Positions 6,713-12,713 of a stretch of DNA of 16,206 bases are shown one piece after another. Source of the stretch: Candidatus Njordarchaeota archaeon (GTDB lineage Archaea; Asgardarchaeota; Njordarchaeia; Njordarchaeales; JAHKLH01). The notes beneath the pieces are model-generated. The model was not told where the DNA came from, ran no database searches, and saw only the letters and a program-made list of their open reading frames with translations. Position numbers and translations under genes: made by a program. Each line of letters starts with the position of its first letter. Positions within the stretch are counted from its first letter, which is position 1. The stretch spans positions 1-16,206 of the forward strand of contig JAHKLH010000017.1 in NCBI GenBank assembly GCA_029856635.1. The letters are read 5' to 3'.

Positions 6713-8254
6713 ATGAAGTATATCGTATATCCATACGAAATTCTTATTAAACATACTTCAAACGGCATCGTTTATGTATCTAAATTGACAATCTCGGAGA
6801 AAATACACATAGAACTTGAAAAAATAATCTCTGTGGTTTCCCATAGAATCCGCATTGGAAAAATGATTTTAGATTCTACCCTGGAAAAATTATTTGAACA
6901 GCTTGTTAAGTACCTTTCTGAGAAGATATCAATTGTATTAAGAAAAAAGTGCAACCTAACAAGACACAAGTTAGAGAGATTAGCATTGTATTGCACTTTT
7001 AAAATTCTGAAAATTGAAAACATATTAGCATTTCTGATTGATGAGAAAATATTAGAAATCTACATTGATGGTCCAAATACCACCATTTATGCATCGCATA
7101 TCGATTTTGGTAGAGTAAACACAAATGTTGTGCTTTCAGAAGAAGAAATTAGTAGATTGATTTCCTTGGCGTTATTTAAATCATGTAAACCATTGTCGTA
7201 TATAACACCTTCCACTAAGGTAGATATAAACACACGATGGTTTAAACTAAGAATATCCATTGATGCACCTCCTCTTAGTGAAGATGGACCTACAATTGTA
7301 ATTAGAAAACATAGGAATATTCCTATTCATGTCAGATTCATCGCACATAACAAATATAAATTACATTTGCTGGCGATATTATTGATGAGCATTGCATTAA
7401 GATTCAATATATTAGTTGCCGGAGAACCAGATTCTGGAAAAACTACATTAGCTTCTTTCTTGCTGTCCTGCACTCCTAATTATTGGAGAATAATACTCAT
7501 AGAGGATGTAAAGGAAATCATTAATCTGAAAGTATTTGGAAAAAAAGCCATTAGATTAAAAGTGAGACCATATGAAGCAAAGCCAGGTTTTGCCAAACAT
7601 CATGAAATACTAAAGCTTCTTCATAGAACACCAGATTATATCTTTGTCGGAGAGATTCAATCTAAGGAGGATAGCTTTGCATTAGTAGATGCTTTTTGTA
7701 GCGGAGTACGTGGCTTAGCTACCACTCATGCAAAAAGTATAAAGGATTTACTTAATCGTTGGTGTAATATTTTCAAAATTCATCCTTATCAATTAACTAG
7801 TATAGATCTCATTTGCACAACGAAAAGAAGGATTTCTGAAAAATTCATAAGGAGAGGCCTTCACGCAATTTATTTGATTACTGATAGAAAAGTAGATACT
7901 CTTGAAAGAAATCTAAATGAACTCTTAGTAAATGTGAATTTGCCAATCACCCTGACTAGATTTTGCGAAGATGAAACAAAAGAGTACAAGAAAATTAATG
8001 CAATGCTACTCTCTATGAAGATAAAGGAACATTTTCCCGAAATTTTGGATTTCGTTGATTATAGAGCATTAATTGATGCGACGTATAGAGCATTACTTTT
8101 CTTAGAAAAAAAGCTTAATTTGGCTTCAAAATTAAGTGAAGATGATTCTATAATCATACTATCTAATGCTGTTTCACAAATCTCTTCCTTATTTAACGAT
8201 CCCTTAACAATTACAAAGATTCTCGCAGAAAAAACGTACCTATGGACAACTTAA
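6713..8254 (+). CDS. Type II/IV secretion-type ATPase (PilT/VirB11/GspE superfamily), orphan
   Basis: A 513-residue secretion-superfamily ATPase. Walker A is GEPDSGKTT (237-245), the Asp box IEDVKE (263-268), Walker B DYIFVGE (308-314) and the His box GLATTHA (334-340), all intact. Residues 100-200 match the N-terminal domain of this superfamily (EIYIDGPNTTIYASH, then TIVIRKH). The first 100 residues and the last 120 (after about residue 395) are divergent and helical. Relatives power type IV pili, archaella or DNA transfer as hexamers at the membrane and usually sit beside a TadC/FlaJ-like membrane protein. None is here: a TFB-like gene is upstream and a convergent ribosomal protein gene downstream. 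Its job may therefore be a non-pilus one. Confidence 0.85.
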   Translation: MKYIVYPYEILIKHTSNGIVYVSKLTISEKIHIELEKIISVVSHRIRIGKMILDSTLEKLFEQLVKYLSEKISIVLRKKCNLTRHKLERLALYCTFKILKIENILAFLIDEKILEIYIDGPNTTIYASHIDFGRVNTNVVLSEEEISRLISLALFKSCKPLSYITPSTKVDINTRWFKLRISIDAPPLSEDGPTIVIRKHRNIPIHVRFIAHNKYKLHLLAILLMSIALRFNILVAGEPDSGKTTLASFLLSCTPNYWRIILIEDVKEIINLKVFGKKAIRLKVRPYEAKPGFAKHHEILKLLHRTPDYIFVGEIQSKEDSFALVDAFCSGVRGLATTHAKSIKDLLNRWCNIFKIHPYQLTSIDLICTTKRRISEKFIRRGLHAIYLITDRKVDTLERNLNELLVNVNLPITLTRFCEDETKEYKKINAMLLSMKIKEHFPEILDFVDYRALIDATYRALLFLEKKLNLASKLSEDDSIIILSNAVSQISSLFNDPLTITKILAEKTYLWTT

Positions 8255-8310
8255 TCTCATCTTCGTTGGTTTTTAAAATTATTAACATTTGGCTACGACT
8301 ATGGATAAAT

Positions 8311-8337
8311 GTTTTCAAATAACGAATATTTGAAAAC
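8311..8337. repeat. Perfect 11-bp inverted repeat (stem-loop) at a convergent junction
   Basis: GTTTTCAAATA at 8311-8321 and its exact reverse complement at 8327-8337 flank a 5-base loop. It lies between the converging 3' ends of the ATPase gene (stop 8254) and uL14 (stop at 8383). No T-run follows it directly on either strand. It could be a bidirectional 3'-end hairpin, or, as duplex DNA, a dyad for a dimeric protein. Confidence 0.8.
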
Positions 8338-8382
8338 TATTGGTATAAACTCACAAATTAAGTTGTGTATTTCAACGAGTAT

Positions 8383-8799
8383 TCATATTACAATTTTCGC
8401 TAGTTTTCCAATCGACGGAAATCGCATAACAGCCTCCCTAGCAACGGGACCACGAATTTCTGTTCCTTGTGGTTCCATGTCAGGTTTAATTAATATCGCT
8501 GCATTATCCTCAAAGCAAATCCAAGAACCATCTTTTCGCTTATAGGGTGCTCTCTGTCTTATTATAACTGCTCGTACAATCTCACCAACTAATTCTGGTT
8601 TTCCTTCTTTTACTGTACATACTACAACATCTCCAATTGTTGCTCGTGGAATACGTCGTTGCACTCCTTTGTAACCTATAACTGCTATCACTTGTAATTT
8701 ACGTGCACCGGTATTGTCCGCGCAAGTAAGAAATGTACCAACATTTATTCCACATCGATATTTCATACGTGTCATCATTCCTGCTCGGCGCTTTGGCAT
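8383..8799 (-). CDS. rpl14: Large-subunit ribosomal protein uL14
   Basis: Ribosomal protein uL14, 138 residues, close to the archaeal length. Diagnostic segments are GTFLTCADNTGARKLQVIAV, RRIPRATIGDVVVCTVKEG, VRAVIIRQRAPYKRKDGSW and FEDNAAILIKPDMEPQGTEIRGPVARE. uL14 sits on the 50S interface, contacts the sarcin-ricin region and is bound by the anti-association factor aIF6. The ATG at 8799 is preceded by GGGTGA at about 8806-8811 with six bases between. An out-of-frame ATG lies four bases upstream. In most archaea this gene is inside the spc-type ribosomal operon; here its only partner is a small basic ORF upstream. Confidence 0.96.
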   Translation of the reverse strand: MPKRRAGMMTRMKYRCGINVGTFLTCADNTGARKLQVIAVIGYKGVQRRIPRATIGDVVVCTVKEGKPELVGEIVRAVIIRQRAPYKRKDGSWICFEDNAAILIKPDMEPQGTEIRGPVAREAVMRFPSIGKLAKIVI

Positions 8800-8838
8800 A
8801 CATGGTCACCCTACACAGTTTTTTAAGGGAAATACCTT

Positions 8839-8934
8839 TTATTTTTGTCTATGCCTTAACCTCTTGGCAAGCTTCTTTCTTTTGTGTTTTTTTCGTCGCT
8901 TTCTTTGTCTCTTAAGTACGCTCTTTTTCCCCAT
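8839..8934 (-). CDS. 31-residue highly basic ribosomal-type protein (eL41-like or mS38/COX24-like)
   Basis: A short frame with ATG at 8934 and TAA at 8839 encodes 31 residues, of which about 19 are Lys or Arg and none acidic. It begins MGKKSVLKRQRKRRKKHK and continues with KK-LAKR-LRHRQK. AGGTGGT at 8939-8945 is a ribosome-binding site, and uL14 follows 39 bases after the stop. Composition, size and partner suggest a ribosomal protein buried in rRNA. The SVLKxxRKxxKKHKxKK pattern recalls the AURKAIP1/COX24 (mS38) motif of mitochondrial and some bacterial small subunits; archaeal/eukaryotic eL41 (about 25 residues, Arg/Lys-rich) is the alternative. Both comparisons are from memory. That it is a real gene is likely; its identity is open. 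Confidence 0.7.
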   Translation of the reverse strand: MGKKSVLKRQRKRRKKHKRKKLAKRLRHRQK

Positions 8935-8955
8935 GCTTACCACCTGGTAAAAATC

Positions 8956-8964
8956 TATATAAAA
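8956..8964 (-). promoter_or_regulatory. Candidate TATA box for the small basic protein-uL14 operon
   Basis: Read on the minus strand the sequence is TTTTATATA, the clearest TATA box in this gap. Its centre is about 26 bases from the ATG at 8934, which would predict initiation near the start codon. The AGGTGGT ribosome-binding site at 8939-8945 would then lie upstream of the transcript. Either the true promoter is further out, or the mRNA is leaderless and the SD match is accidental. Confidence 0.4.
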
Positions 8965-9029
8965 TCAGAGACACCTAAATAAATTACTCTTAATACTTTC
9001 TTAACGTTAAATTAGACATGAACTTACAC

Positions 9030-9066
9030 TATAAAGTAAAGTTATAGTAATTTATGGTGATATAAT
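9030..9066 (+). promoter_or_regulatory. Candidate TATA box and Shine-Dalgarno site that fix the SucD start
   Basis: TATAAAG at 9030-9036 is a possible TATA box. GGTGAT at 9056-9061 is a perfect archaeal Shine-Dalgarno core, five bases before the TTG at 9067. No ATG occurs at a sensible place in this frame, so this site decides the TTG start. As with the basic-protein gene, the TATA box may be too close for a leader that includes the SD; TTAAATTA near 9007 is an alternative. Confidence 0.5.
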
Positions 9067-9933
9067 TTGTGCATTCTCGTTAATAAAGATACACGTGTAA
9101 TAGTGCAGGGAATAACTGGCAAACAGGGATCATTCCACACAAAATTGATGCTTGAATATGGAACTAAAATAGTTGCAGGAGTAACTCCAGGAAAACATGG
9201 AGAAACCGTGCATGGTATCCCAGTCTATGACACAGTGAGAGAGGCATTAGAAGAACACGATGCCGATGCCAGTATAATATTTGTTCCAGCAAAATTTGCT
9301 GAGGATGCCATATTAGAGGCCATTGATACTAACCTAAATCCAATAGTAGTAATTACAGAAGGAATACCAATCTGGTCAATGTTGCGATTAGTTAGAATAG
9401 CCAAGAATAAAGGAATATACATAATTGGACCAAATACTCCAGGAATAATCATTCCCGGTCAGACAAAGATTGGTATAATGCCTCATCAAATATTTAAACC
9501 AGGAGATGTTGGAGTCATCTCTCGCTCAGGTACATTGACCTATGAAATTGTTAAGGCACTCTCGGAAAAAGGATTTGGCCAAAGTTTTGCATTAGGAATT
9601 GGAGGAGATCCTGTGAGAGGAATAAATCTCAGAGAAGCATTGATGCTCGCTGAAGAAGACGAACATACAAAGAAAATTGTCATAATTGGAGAAATCGGTG
9701 GAAGAGAAGAAGAACTTGCAGCAGAAATGATTAAGAAAGGACAAATAACTAAGCCAGTTGTTGCCTACATTGCTGGTGCAACTGCTCCACCTGGCAAACG
9801 CATGGGACATGCTGGGGCTATCATAATGGGTGAAACTGGCAAATACGAGACAAAAGTCAGAGCATTTAAAGAAGCAGGCGTTCCAGTAGCAACATTACCT
9901 CAAGAAGTACCTGATCTATTAAAACAGTTATAG
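9067..9933 (+). CDS. sucD: Succinyl-CoA synthetase (ADP/GDP-forming), alpha subunit
   Basis: A 288-residue SucD, the usual length. The CoA-binding Rossmann region shows GITGKQGSFHT (15-25) and VAGVTPGK (37-43); GPNTPG (121-126) and SRSGTLTYE (152-160) are standard. The phosphorylated histidine is H248 in GHAGA (247-251). Together with SucC the enzyme converts succinyl-CoA, ADP and phosphate to succinate, ATP and CoA. It starts at TTG with GGTGAT five bases upstream. No sucC (ATP-grasp beta subunit) is adjacent: the neighbours are uL14 on one side and a convergent NYN-like gene on the other. In most prokaryotes sucC directly precedes sucD, so the partner must be elsewhere in the genome. It would consume the product of KorABC encoded earlier in the window. 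Confidence 0.95.
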   Translation: MCILVNKDTRVIVQGITGKQGSFHTKLMLEYGTKIVAGVTPGKHGETVHGIPVYDTVREALEEHDADASIIFVPAKFAEDAILEAIDTNLNPIVVITEGIPIWSMLRLVRIAKNKGIYIIGPNTPGIIIPGQTKIGIMPHQIFKPGDVGVISRSGTLTYEIVKALSEKGFGQSFALGIGGDPVRGINLREALMLAEEDEHTKKIVIIGEIGGREEELAAEMIKKGQITKPVVAYIAGATAPPGKRMGHAGAIIMGETGKYETKVRAFKEAGVPVATLPQEVPDLLKQL

Positions 9934-10029
9934 CGTGATTTCATTATGAAACATTATTAAAAAATAAAAAATTGACAACAGATTAAAAACTAAAAATTTG
10001 TCCAAGATAGCAATCATTAAAAGAAAAAA
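9934..10029. terminator. Convergent AT-rich gap with T-tracts on both strands
   Basis: Between the stops of sucD and the NYN-like gene lie about 96 bases with several A/T runs. On the minus strand, downstream of the NYN-like gene, there are consecutive T-rich stretches, including TTTTTTCTTTT and TTTTTTATTTTTT, the sort of sequence at which archaeal polymerase stops. A small palindrome, TTTCATTATGAAA, is at 9939-9951 just after sucD. No gene is visible. Confidence 0.4.
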
Positions 10030-10431
10030 TTATCTTTGACTCATTTTCACAGCGTTGTCGACTACATTTTTTATTTCTACTGGTATATCTTCCCATGTAA
10101 CATATATTACTTCCTTATTTGCTTTAGCTTCAGCTAAAGCAGGAATTAACTTCGTGGAACACGATATAATTATCTTATCGGCCTTTCCTTGCAAGGCTTC
10201 CTCTAGTATATCAAGTGCCATCATTACATCCCTAACTGGCATAACAATTGGTTCTATTCCCAAACGTTCTGCGATCTCCACTACACTTTTAGCTTGGACT
10301 AATTCCTTATCACTAAGATAAATACGAGCCTTAGTTAATTTGCCAAGTTGTTTTGCATAATTGATGATTTGCGACACTTTTTCTGGAGTGTTTACTAATG
10401 AATACTCCAAAAATACAGCAACCCTCTTCAA
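10030..10431 (-). CDS. NYN/PIN-like (LabA-type) domain protein with eroded active site
   Basis: A 133-residue single-domain protein whose layout follows the NYN (LabA-like) branch of the PIN fold: MKRVAVFLEYS in place of the usual RVAVFIDGxN, a middle segment KARIYLSDKELV followed by LGIEPIVMP, a helix with MALDILEEALQG, then ADKIIISCSTKLIPALAEAK in place of ILVSGDSDFxPLV, and a last strand EVIYV. The metal-binding Asp of the first strand is Glu, and the GDSD box is replaced by CSTK. Only one Asp, in MALDI, is kept, so nuclease activity is doubtful; an RNA-binding or structural role is an inference. TTG 10431 is preferred as start because GGTGAT lies at 10436-10441 and because it gives the typical N-terminus; TTG 10443 and GTG 10440 are in frame. 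It follows the beta-like gene by 27 bases. Confidence 0.65.
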   Translation of the reverse strand: MKRVAVFLEYSLVNTPEKVSQIINYAKQLGKLTKARIYLSDKELVQAKSVVEIAERLGIEPIVMPVRDVMMALDILEEALQGKADKIIISCSTKLIPALAEAKANKEVIYVTWEDIPVEIKNVVDNAVKMSQR

Positions 10432-10458
10432 AAAAATCACCAATTTTTATTTTTACTT

Positions 10459-11073
10459 CTACATAGGAATTTCTACTTCCTCTAGTTTTGCATAATCCTT
10501 CTTAATCACTGCAACATCTATGAATTTACCAGTTGAGAATATATCTCGACGACTAACAACTTTCAATAAATCAATTGCAATTCTTTTTCCTTCTTGGATT
10601 GTTAAGTTTTCTTTCCATCGATCCTCTAAAAGACCTATAGCCATTTCCTCGGATATTCCAGCAGCAGCATAGTTTTCTTCAAGGATCGATCCTACAGGAT
10701 CTAGAACATAAAGCTTAAAATCATGATCCTCATTAGAATATCCAGCGACGACCGCAAATGTAATCATTGGGAAGAATTTCCAAGAAAAGAGTAATAGAGA
10801 TAGTCTATGTGCAACAGCTTTAACAGTCATTTTTCTATTCAATATATGTTTCCAATATCTCATTTCAAATTCGATTTCTCTTATAACATTCTGCAAGTCG
10901 GCTAAGTGCCCAGAAAAACCTAGTCCGACATTATCAACAACAAAAATGCTTCTACCCTGTTGTGTTATACGTAAATATGCATACGTTACGGATTTTGTAC
11001 CCGCGAGTACAACACCATCTTTACACTTTAAGGCAACTACTAGTGATTGCCATGAACCGGGAGTTACTTGCAT
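10459..11073 (-). CDS. Proteasome beta-subunit-like protein lacking catalytic residues
   Basis: A 204-residue Ntn-hydrolase fold protein. ALKCKDGVVLAGTKSVT, then GLGFSGHLADLQNVIREIE, YVLDPVGSILEENYAAAG and the C-terminal RRDIFSTGKFIDVAVIKKD match 20S proteasome beta subunits; the alpha-specific N-terminal helix is absent. Aligned without gaps to the T. acidophilum beta subunit (recalled from memory), the Thr1 position is Ser10 preceded by Gln instead of Gly, Asp/Glu17 is Thr26, Arg19 is Ser28 and Lys33 is Ser42. The Gly-Thr processing site and the Asp-Lys pair are therefore missing, and the subunit is probably unprocessed and inactive, as for the eukaryotic beta3, beta4, beta6 and beta7 subunits. 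It could be a structural subunit of a mixed beta ring or of a separate assembly. It is the middle gene of a minus-strand operon. Confidence 0.82.
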   Translation of the reverse strand: MQVTPGSWQSLVVALKCKDGVVLAGTKSVTYAYLRITQQGRSIFVVDNVGLGFSGHLADLQNVIREIEFEMRYWKHILNRKMTVKAVAHRLSLLLFSWKFFPMITFAVVAGYSNEDHDFKLYVLDPVGSILEENYAAAGISEEMAIGLLEDRWKENLTIQEGKRIAIDLLKVVSRRDIFSTGKFIDVAVIKKDYAKLEEVEIPM

Positions 11074-11112
11074 TTTTTTCCCCTAACAGAAAAAGTGAAT
11101 ATTATTCAAAAA

Positions 11113-11571
11113 CTAATGAACTTGGTTATCTATTGATTTTGAACAATATTTCTTGTAGTAAATCGAGAAAGGAAGCTGCTCTTTAATTATATGTGAATAT
11201 CGCTTGATCCCCTCTATATGATTAATCTTCAATTGGTGAAAAAGAAACCATAATTTATTTCTCTCACATTCAAGAACAACAAATCCTTCTTTCTTTAAGA
11301 AATTCTCTAATCGTTTATTAATAATCGCACCTTTTTTATCAAAATCGCTTAATATTAGTACCCTCTTAACTCCTTTCCTCTTTAATTTTCGTACTATTAT
11401 TTCAAATTTGTGAACTTGCGTTTCAATAATTTCTGGCTCTACTATACTAGGTAACTCTTTAATCGCAATTTTGTCATTTCGTCCTTCCACAAGTATTGCA
11501 ACTTTTTCACTAGTAACCTTAAGCCAAATATCACAGATCTTCTCTAACAATTCATCACGTCTCATTTTCAA
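11113..11571 (-). CDS. Toprim-domain protein (small primase/UPF0292-like)
   Basis: A 152-residue protein with a Toprim domain. The catalytic Glu is E29 in VAILVEGRNDK (24-34) and the acidic pair is D76 and D78 in VLILSDFDKKG (71-81); this is the VEG...DxD pattern shared by DnaG primases, topoisomerases, RNase M5 and OLD nucleases. Stand-alone archaeal Toprim proteins of this size are annotated UPF0292 and lack a settled function; nucleic-acid cleavage or RNA processing is the usual guess. The catalytic residues look intact, unlike those of the two genes behind it. It is the first gene of the minus-strand operon, with the proteasome-like gene 39 bases downstream, and it is transcribed divergently from aIF2-alpha. 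The C-terminal 45 residues are basic and poorly conserved. Confidence 0.8.
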   Translation of the reverse strand: MKMRRDELLEKICDIWLKVTSEKVAILVEGRNDKIAIKELPSIVEPEIIETQVHKFEIIVRKLKRKGVKRVLILSDFDKKGAIINKRLENFLKKEGFVVLECERNKLWFLFHQLKINHIEGIKRYSHIIKEQLPFSIYYKKYCSKSIDNQVH

Positions 11572-11643
11572 ATCAACCGTGCACTAACATAATCAAAAGT
11601 TTTATTACATAAGAGCACTATTTAAAATAAAAGGTTGAAAAGA
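11572..11643. promoter_or_regulatory. Short divergent promoter region: Toprim operon / aIF2-alpha operon
   Basis: Only 72 bases separate the two divergent start codons. On the plus strand TTTTATTA at about 11600-11607 is a TATA-like element that would place initiation near 11629, and GGTTGA at 11633-11638 could be the ribosome-binding site for the ATG at 11644. Because the gap is so short, promoters for both directions must be back to back or overlapping, so the two operons may influence each other's expression. Confidence 0.45.
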
Positions 11644-12486
11644 ATGAAATTTCACGAATTTTATCAAAAATTGTACCATAAGACTGCACCAAGACCTGGA
11701 GAACTTGTAATTGGAGTTGTTCAGACCATAAAGGAGGCTGGAGTGTATATTAGACTTGAGGAATATGATAAAATAGCCTTCGTTCCATTAAAGGAAGTTG
11801 CTCATTCAATTCCACGCAACATTAGAGATGTTGTAAAAGAGAGCCAGCAAGTAATAGCCAAGGTTTATTCCGTAAAATATAGAGGAGAAATCATTAATGC
11901 CTCACTTCGACGAGTAACAGGTCCCGAGCGCCAAAGGAAACTCCAAGATTTCAGAAAACTAAAGCGCGTATATATGATATTCCAAAAGCTCGCTGAAAAA
12001 TTGAAAATAGATATGAATGAACTCATTGAAAAATTTGGACGTCCTCTTGTAGAACGAACACTACATCCCTACGCTGGACTTGAAGCAATTGTTCGTAGTG
12101 GAAAAGAAGTTCTAAAAGAATTAGGCGTGCCTAAGGAATGGCATGATACAATCTACGAATTCTTAAAAGCAAACATCAAGCTTCCAGAATATACATTAAG
12201 AAAAGAACTCAAAATTTTGTCACTTGCACCTGATGCAATTATTAAAATCAAAAAAACTTTGAATTCCCTTATGGAATTAGCGCCAGGAAAAATTCACATT
12301 CACTATATCTCCGCGCCTAGATACGAACTTCGTATAATCGGTCATGATCCGTCAGAATTAGAATTGATGCTTACAAAAACTAAGGAAATCCTAGTACAGA
12401 AACTTCTAAGGGAAAACCCATATCCAACGATAATCGAGATAGATGGAGAACGTTTAAGAAAAAGTGCTAAGGGGGCCGCGCGTTGA
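11644..12486 (+). CDS. eif2a: Translation initiation factor aIF2, alpha subunit
   Basis: aIF2-alpha, 280 residues from the ATG at 11644 (283 from an in-frame TTG at 11635, which is also possible). An N-terminal S1 (OB) domain spans roughly residues 12-85: RPGELVIGVVQTIKEAGVYI, IAFVPLKEVA, IPRNIRDVV and INASLRRVTG. A helical middle domain and the C-terminal alpha-beta domain that docks on the gamma subunit follow, with IHIHYISAPRYELRIIG being characteristic. It is part of the aIF2 heterotrimer that delivers initiator Met-tRNA to the small subunit. Nop10 directly follows, a linkage widespread in archaea. The ATG is preferred because GGTTGA lies five bases in front of it. Confidence 0.95.
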   Translation: MKFHEFYQKLYHKTAPRPGELVIGVVQTIKEAGVYIRLEEYDKIAFVPLKEVAHSIPRNIRDVVKESQQVIAKVYSVKYRGEIINASLRRVTGPERQRKLQDFRKLKRVYMIFQKLAEKLKIDMNELIEKFGRPLVERTLHPYAGLEAIVRSGKEVLKELGVPKEWHDTIYEFLKANIKLPEYTLRKELKILSLAPDAIIKIKKTLNSLMELAPGKIHIHYISAPRYELRIIGHDPSELELMLTKTKEILVQKLLRENPYPTIIEIDGERLRKSAKGAAR

Positions 12487-12680
12487 GACTCAAGAAATGT
12501 CCAAAATGTGGAAGATATACATTAAGAGACGTATGCCCAATATGTGGACATTCAACCGTTTCGGGACATCCCCCTCGTTTTTCCCCGGAGGATCGTTGGA
12601 GAAAATATCGAATACAAATGAAAAAAGCAATGGGATTGTTTGGTAAGAAGTCCCCGGACAAACACTCCGAACAAACATAA
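12483..12680 (+). CDS. nop10: H/ACA ribonucleoprotein protein Nop10
   Basis: Nop10, 65 residues. The zinc ribbon is CPKC (6-9) with CPIC (18-21), followed by the conserved HPPRFSPEDRWRKYR segment that wraps against the Cbf5 catalytic domain. In archaea it is a core component of H/ACA guide-RNA particles that pseudouridylate rRNA and can also support tRNA modification by Cbf5. It starts at TTG, and that codon overlaps the aIF2-alpha stop (TTGA), implying translational coupling. The order aIF2-alpha then Nop10 is a classic archaeal pair. The last 15 residues are a variable tail. Confidence 0.95.
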   Translation: MRLKKCPKCGRYTLRDVCPICGHSTVSGHPPRFSPEDRWRKYRIQMKKAMGLFGKKSPDKHSEQT

Positions 12681-12713
12681 TTTTTTGGCGTTTTTCTATA
12701 TGGGTCGAATGAG

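Noticed and set aside
8309..8545. 78-codon plus-strand open frame beginning at the hairpin
   Set aside because: It runs antisense through uL14, which is strongly conserved on the other strand; no recognisable protein.
8714..8950. Plus-strand open frames rich in Phe/Leu that look like membrane proteins
   Set aside because: They are the antisense of Lys/Arg codons in the 31-residue basic protein and of the uL14 start; the hydrophobicity is an artefact.
9939..9951. Palindrome TTTCATTATGAAA after sucD as an operator
   Set aside because: Short, AT-rich and at a 3' end; chance occurrence is likely.
10459..11073. Proteasome alpha subunit identity for the beta-like gene
   Set aside because: The N-terminal YDRxxTxFSPxGRLxQVEYA-type helix of alpha subunits is absent, and the C-terminal RRDIFSTGKFIDVAVI is beta-type.
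10962..11186. Plus-strand open frame between the Toprim and proteasome-like genes
   Set aside because: Antisense to both minus-strand genes with no domain or ribosome-binding site.
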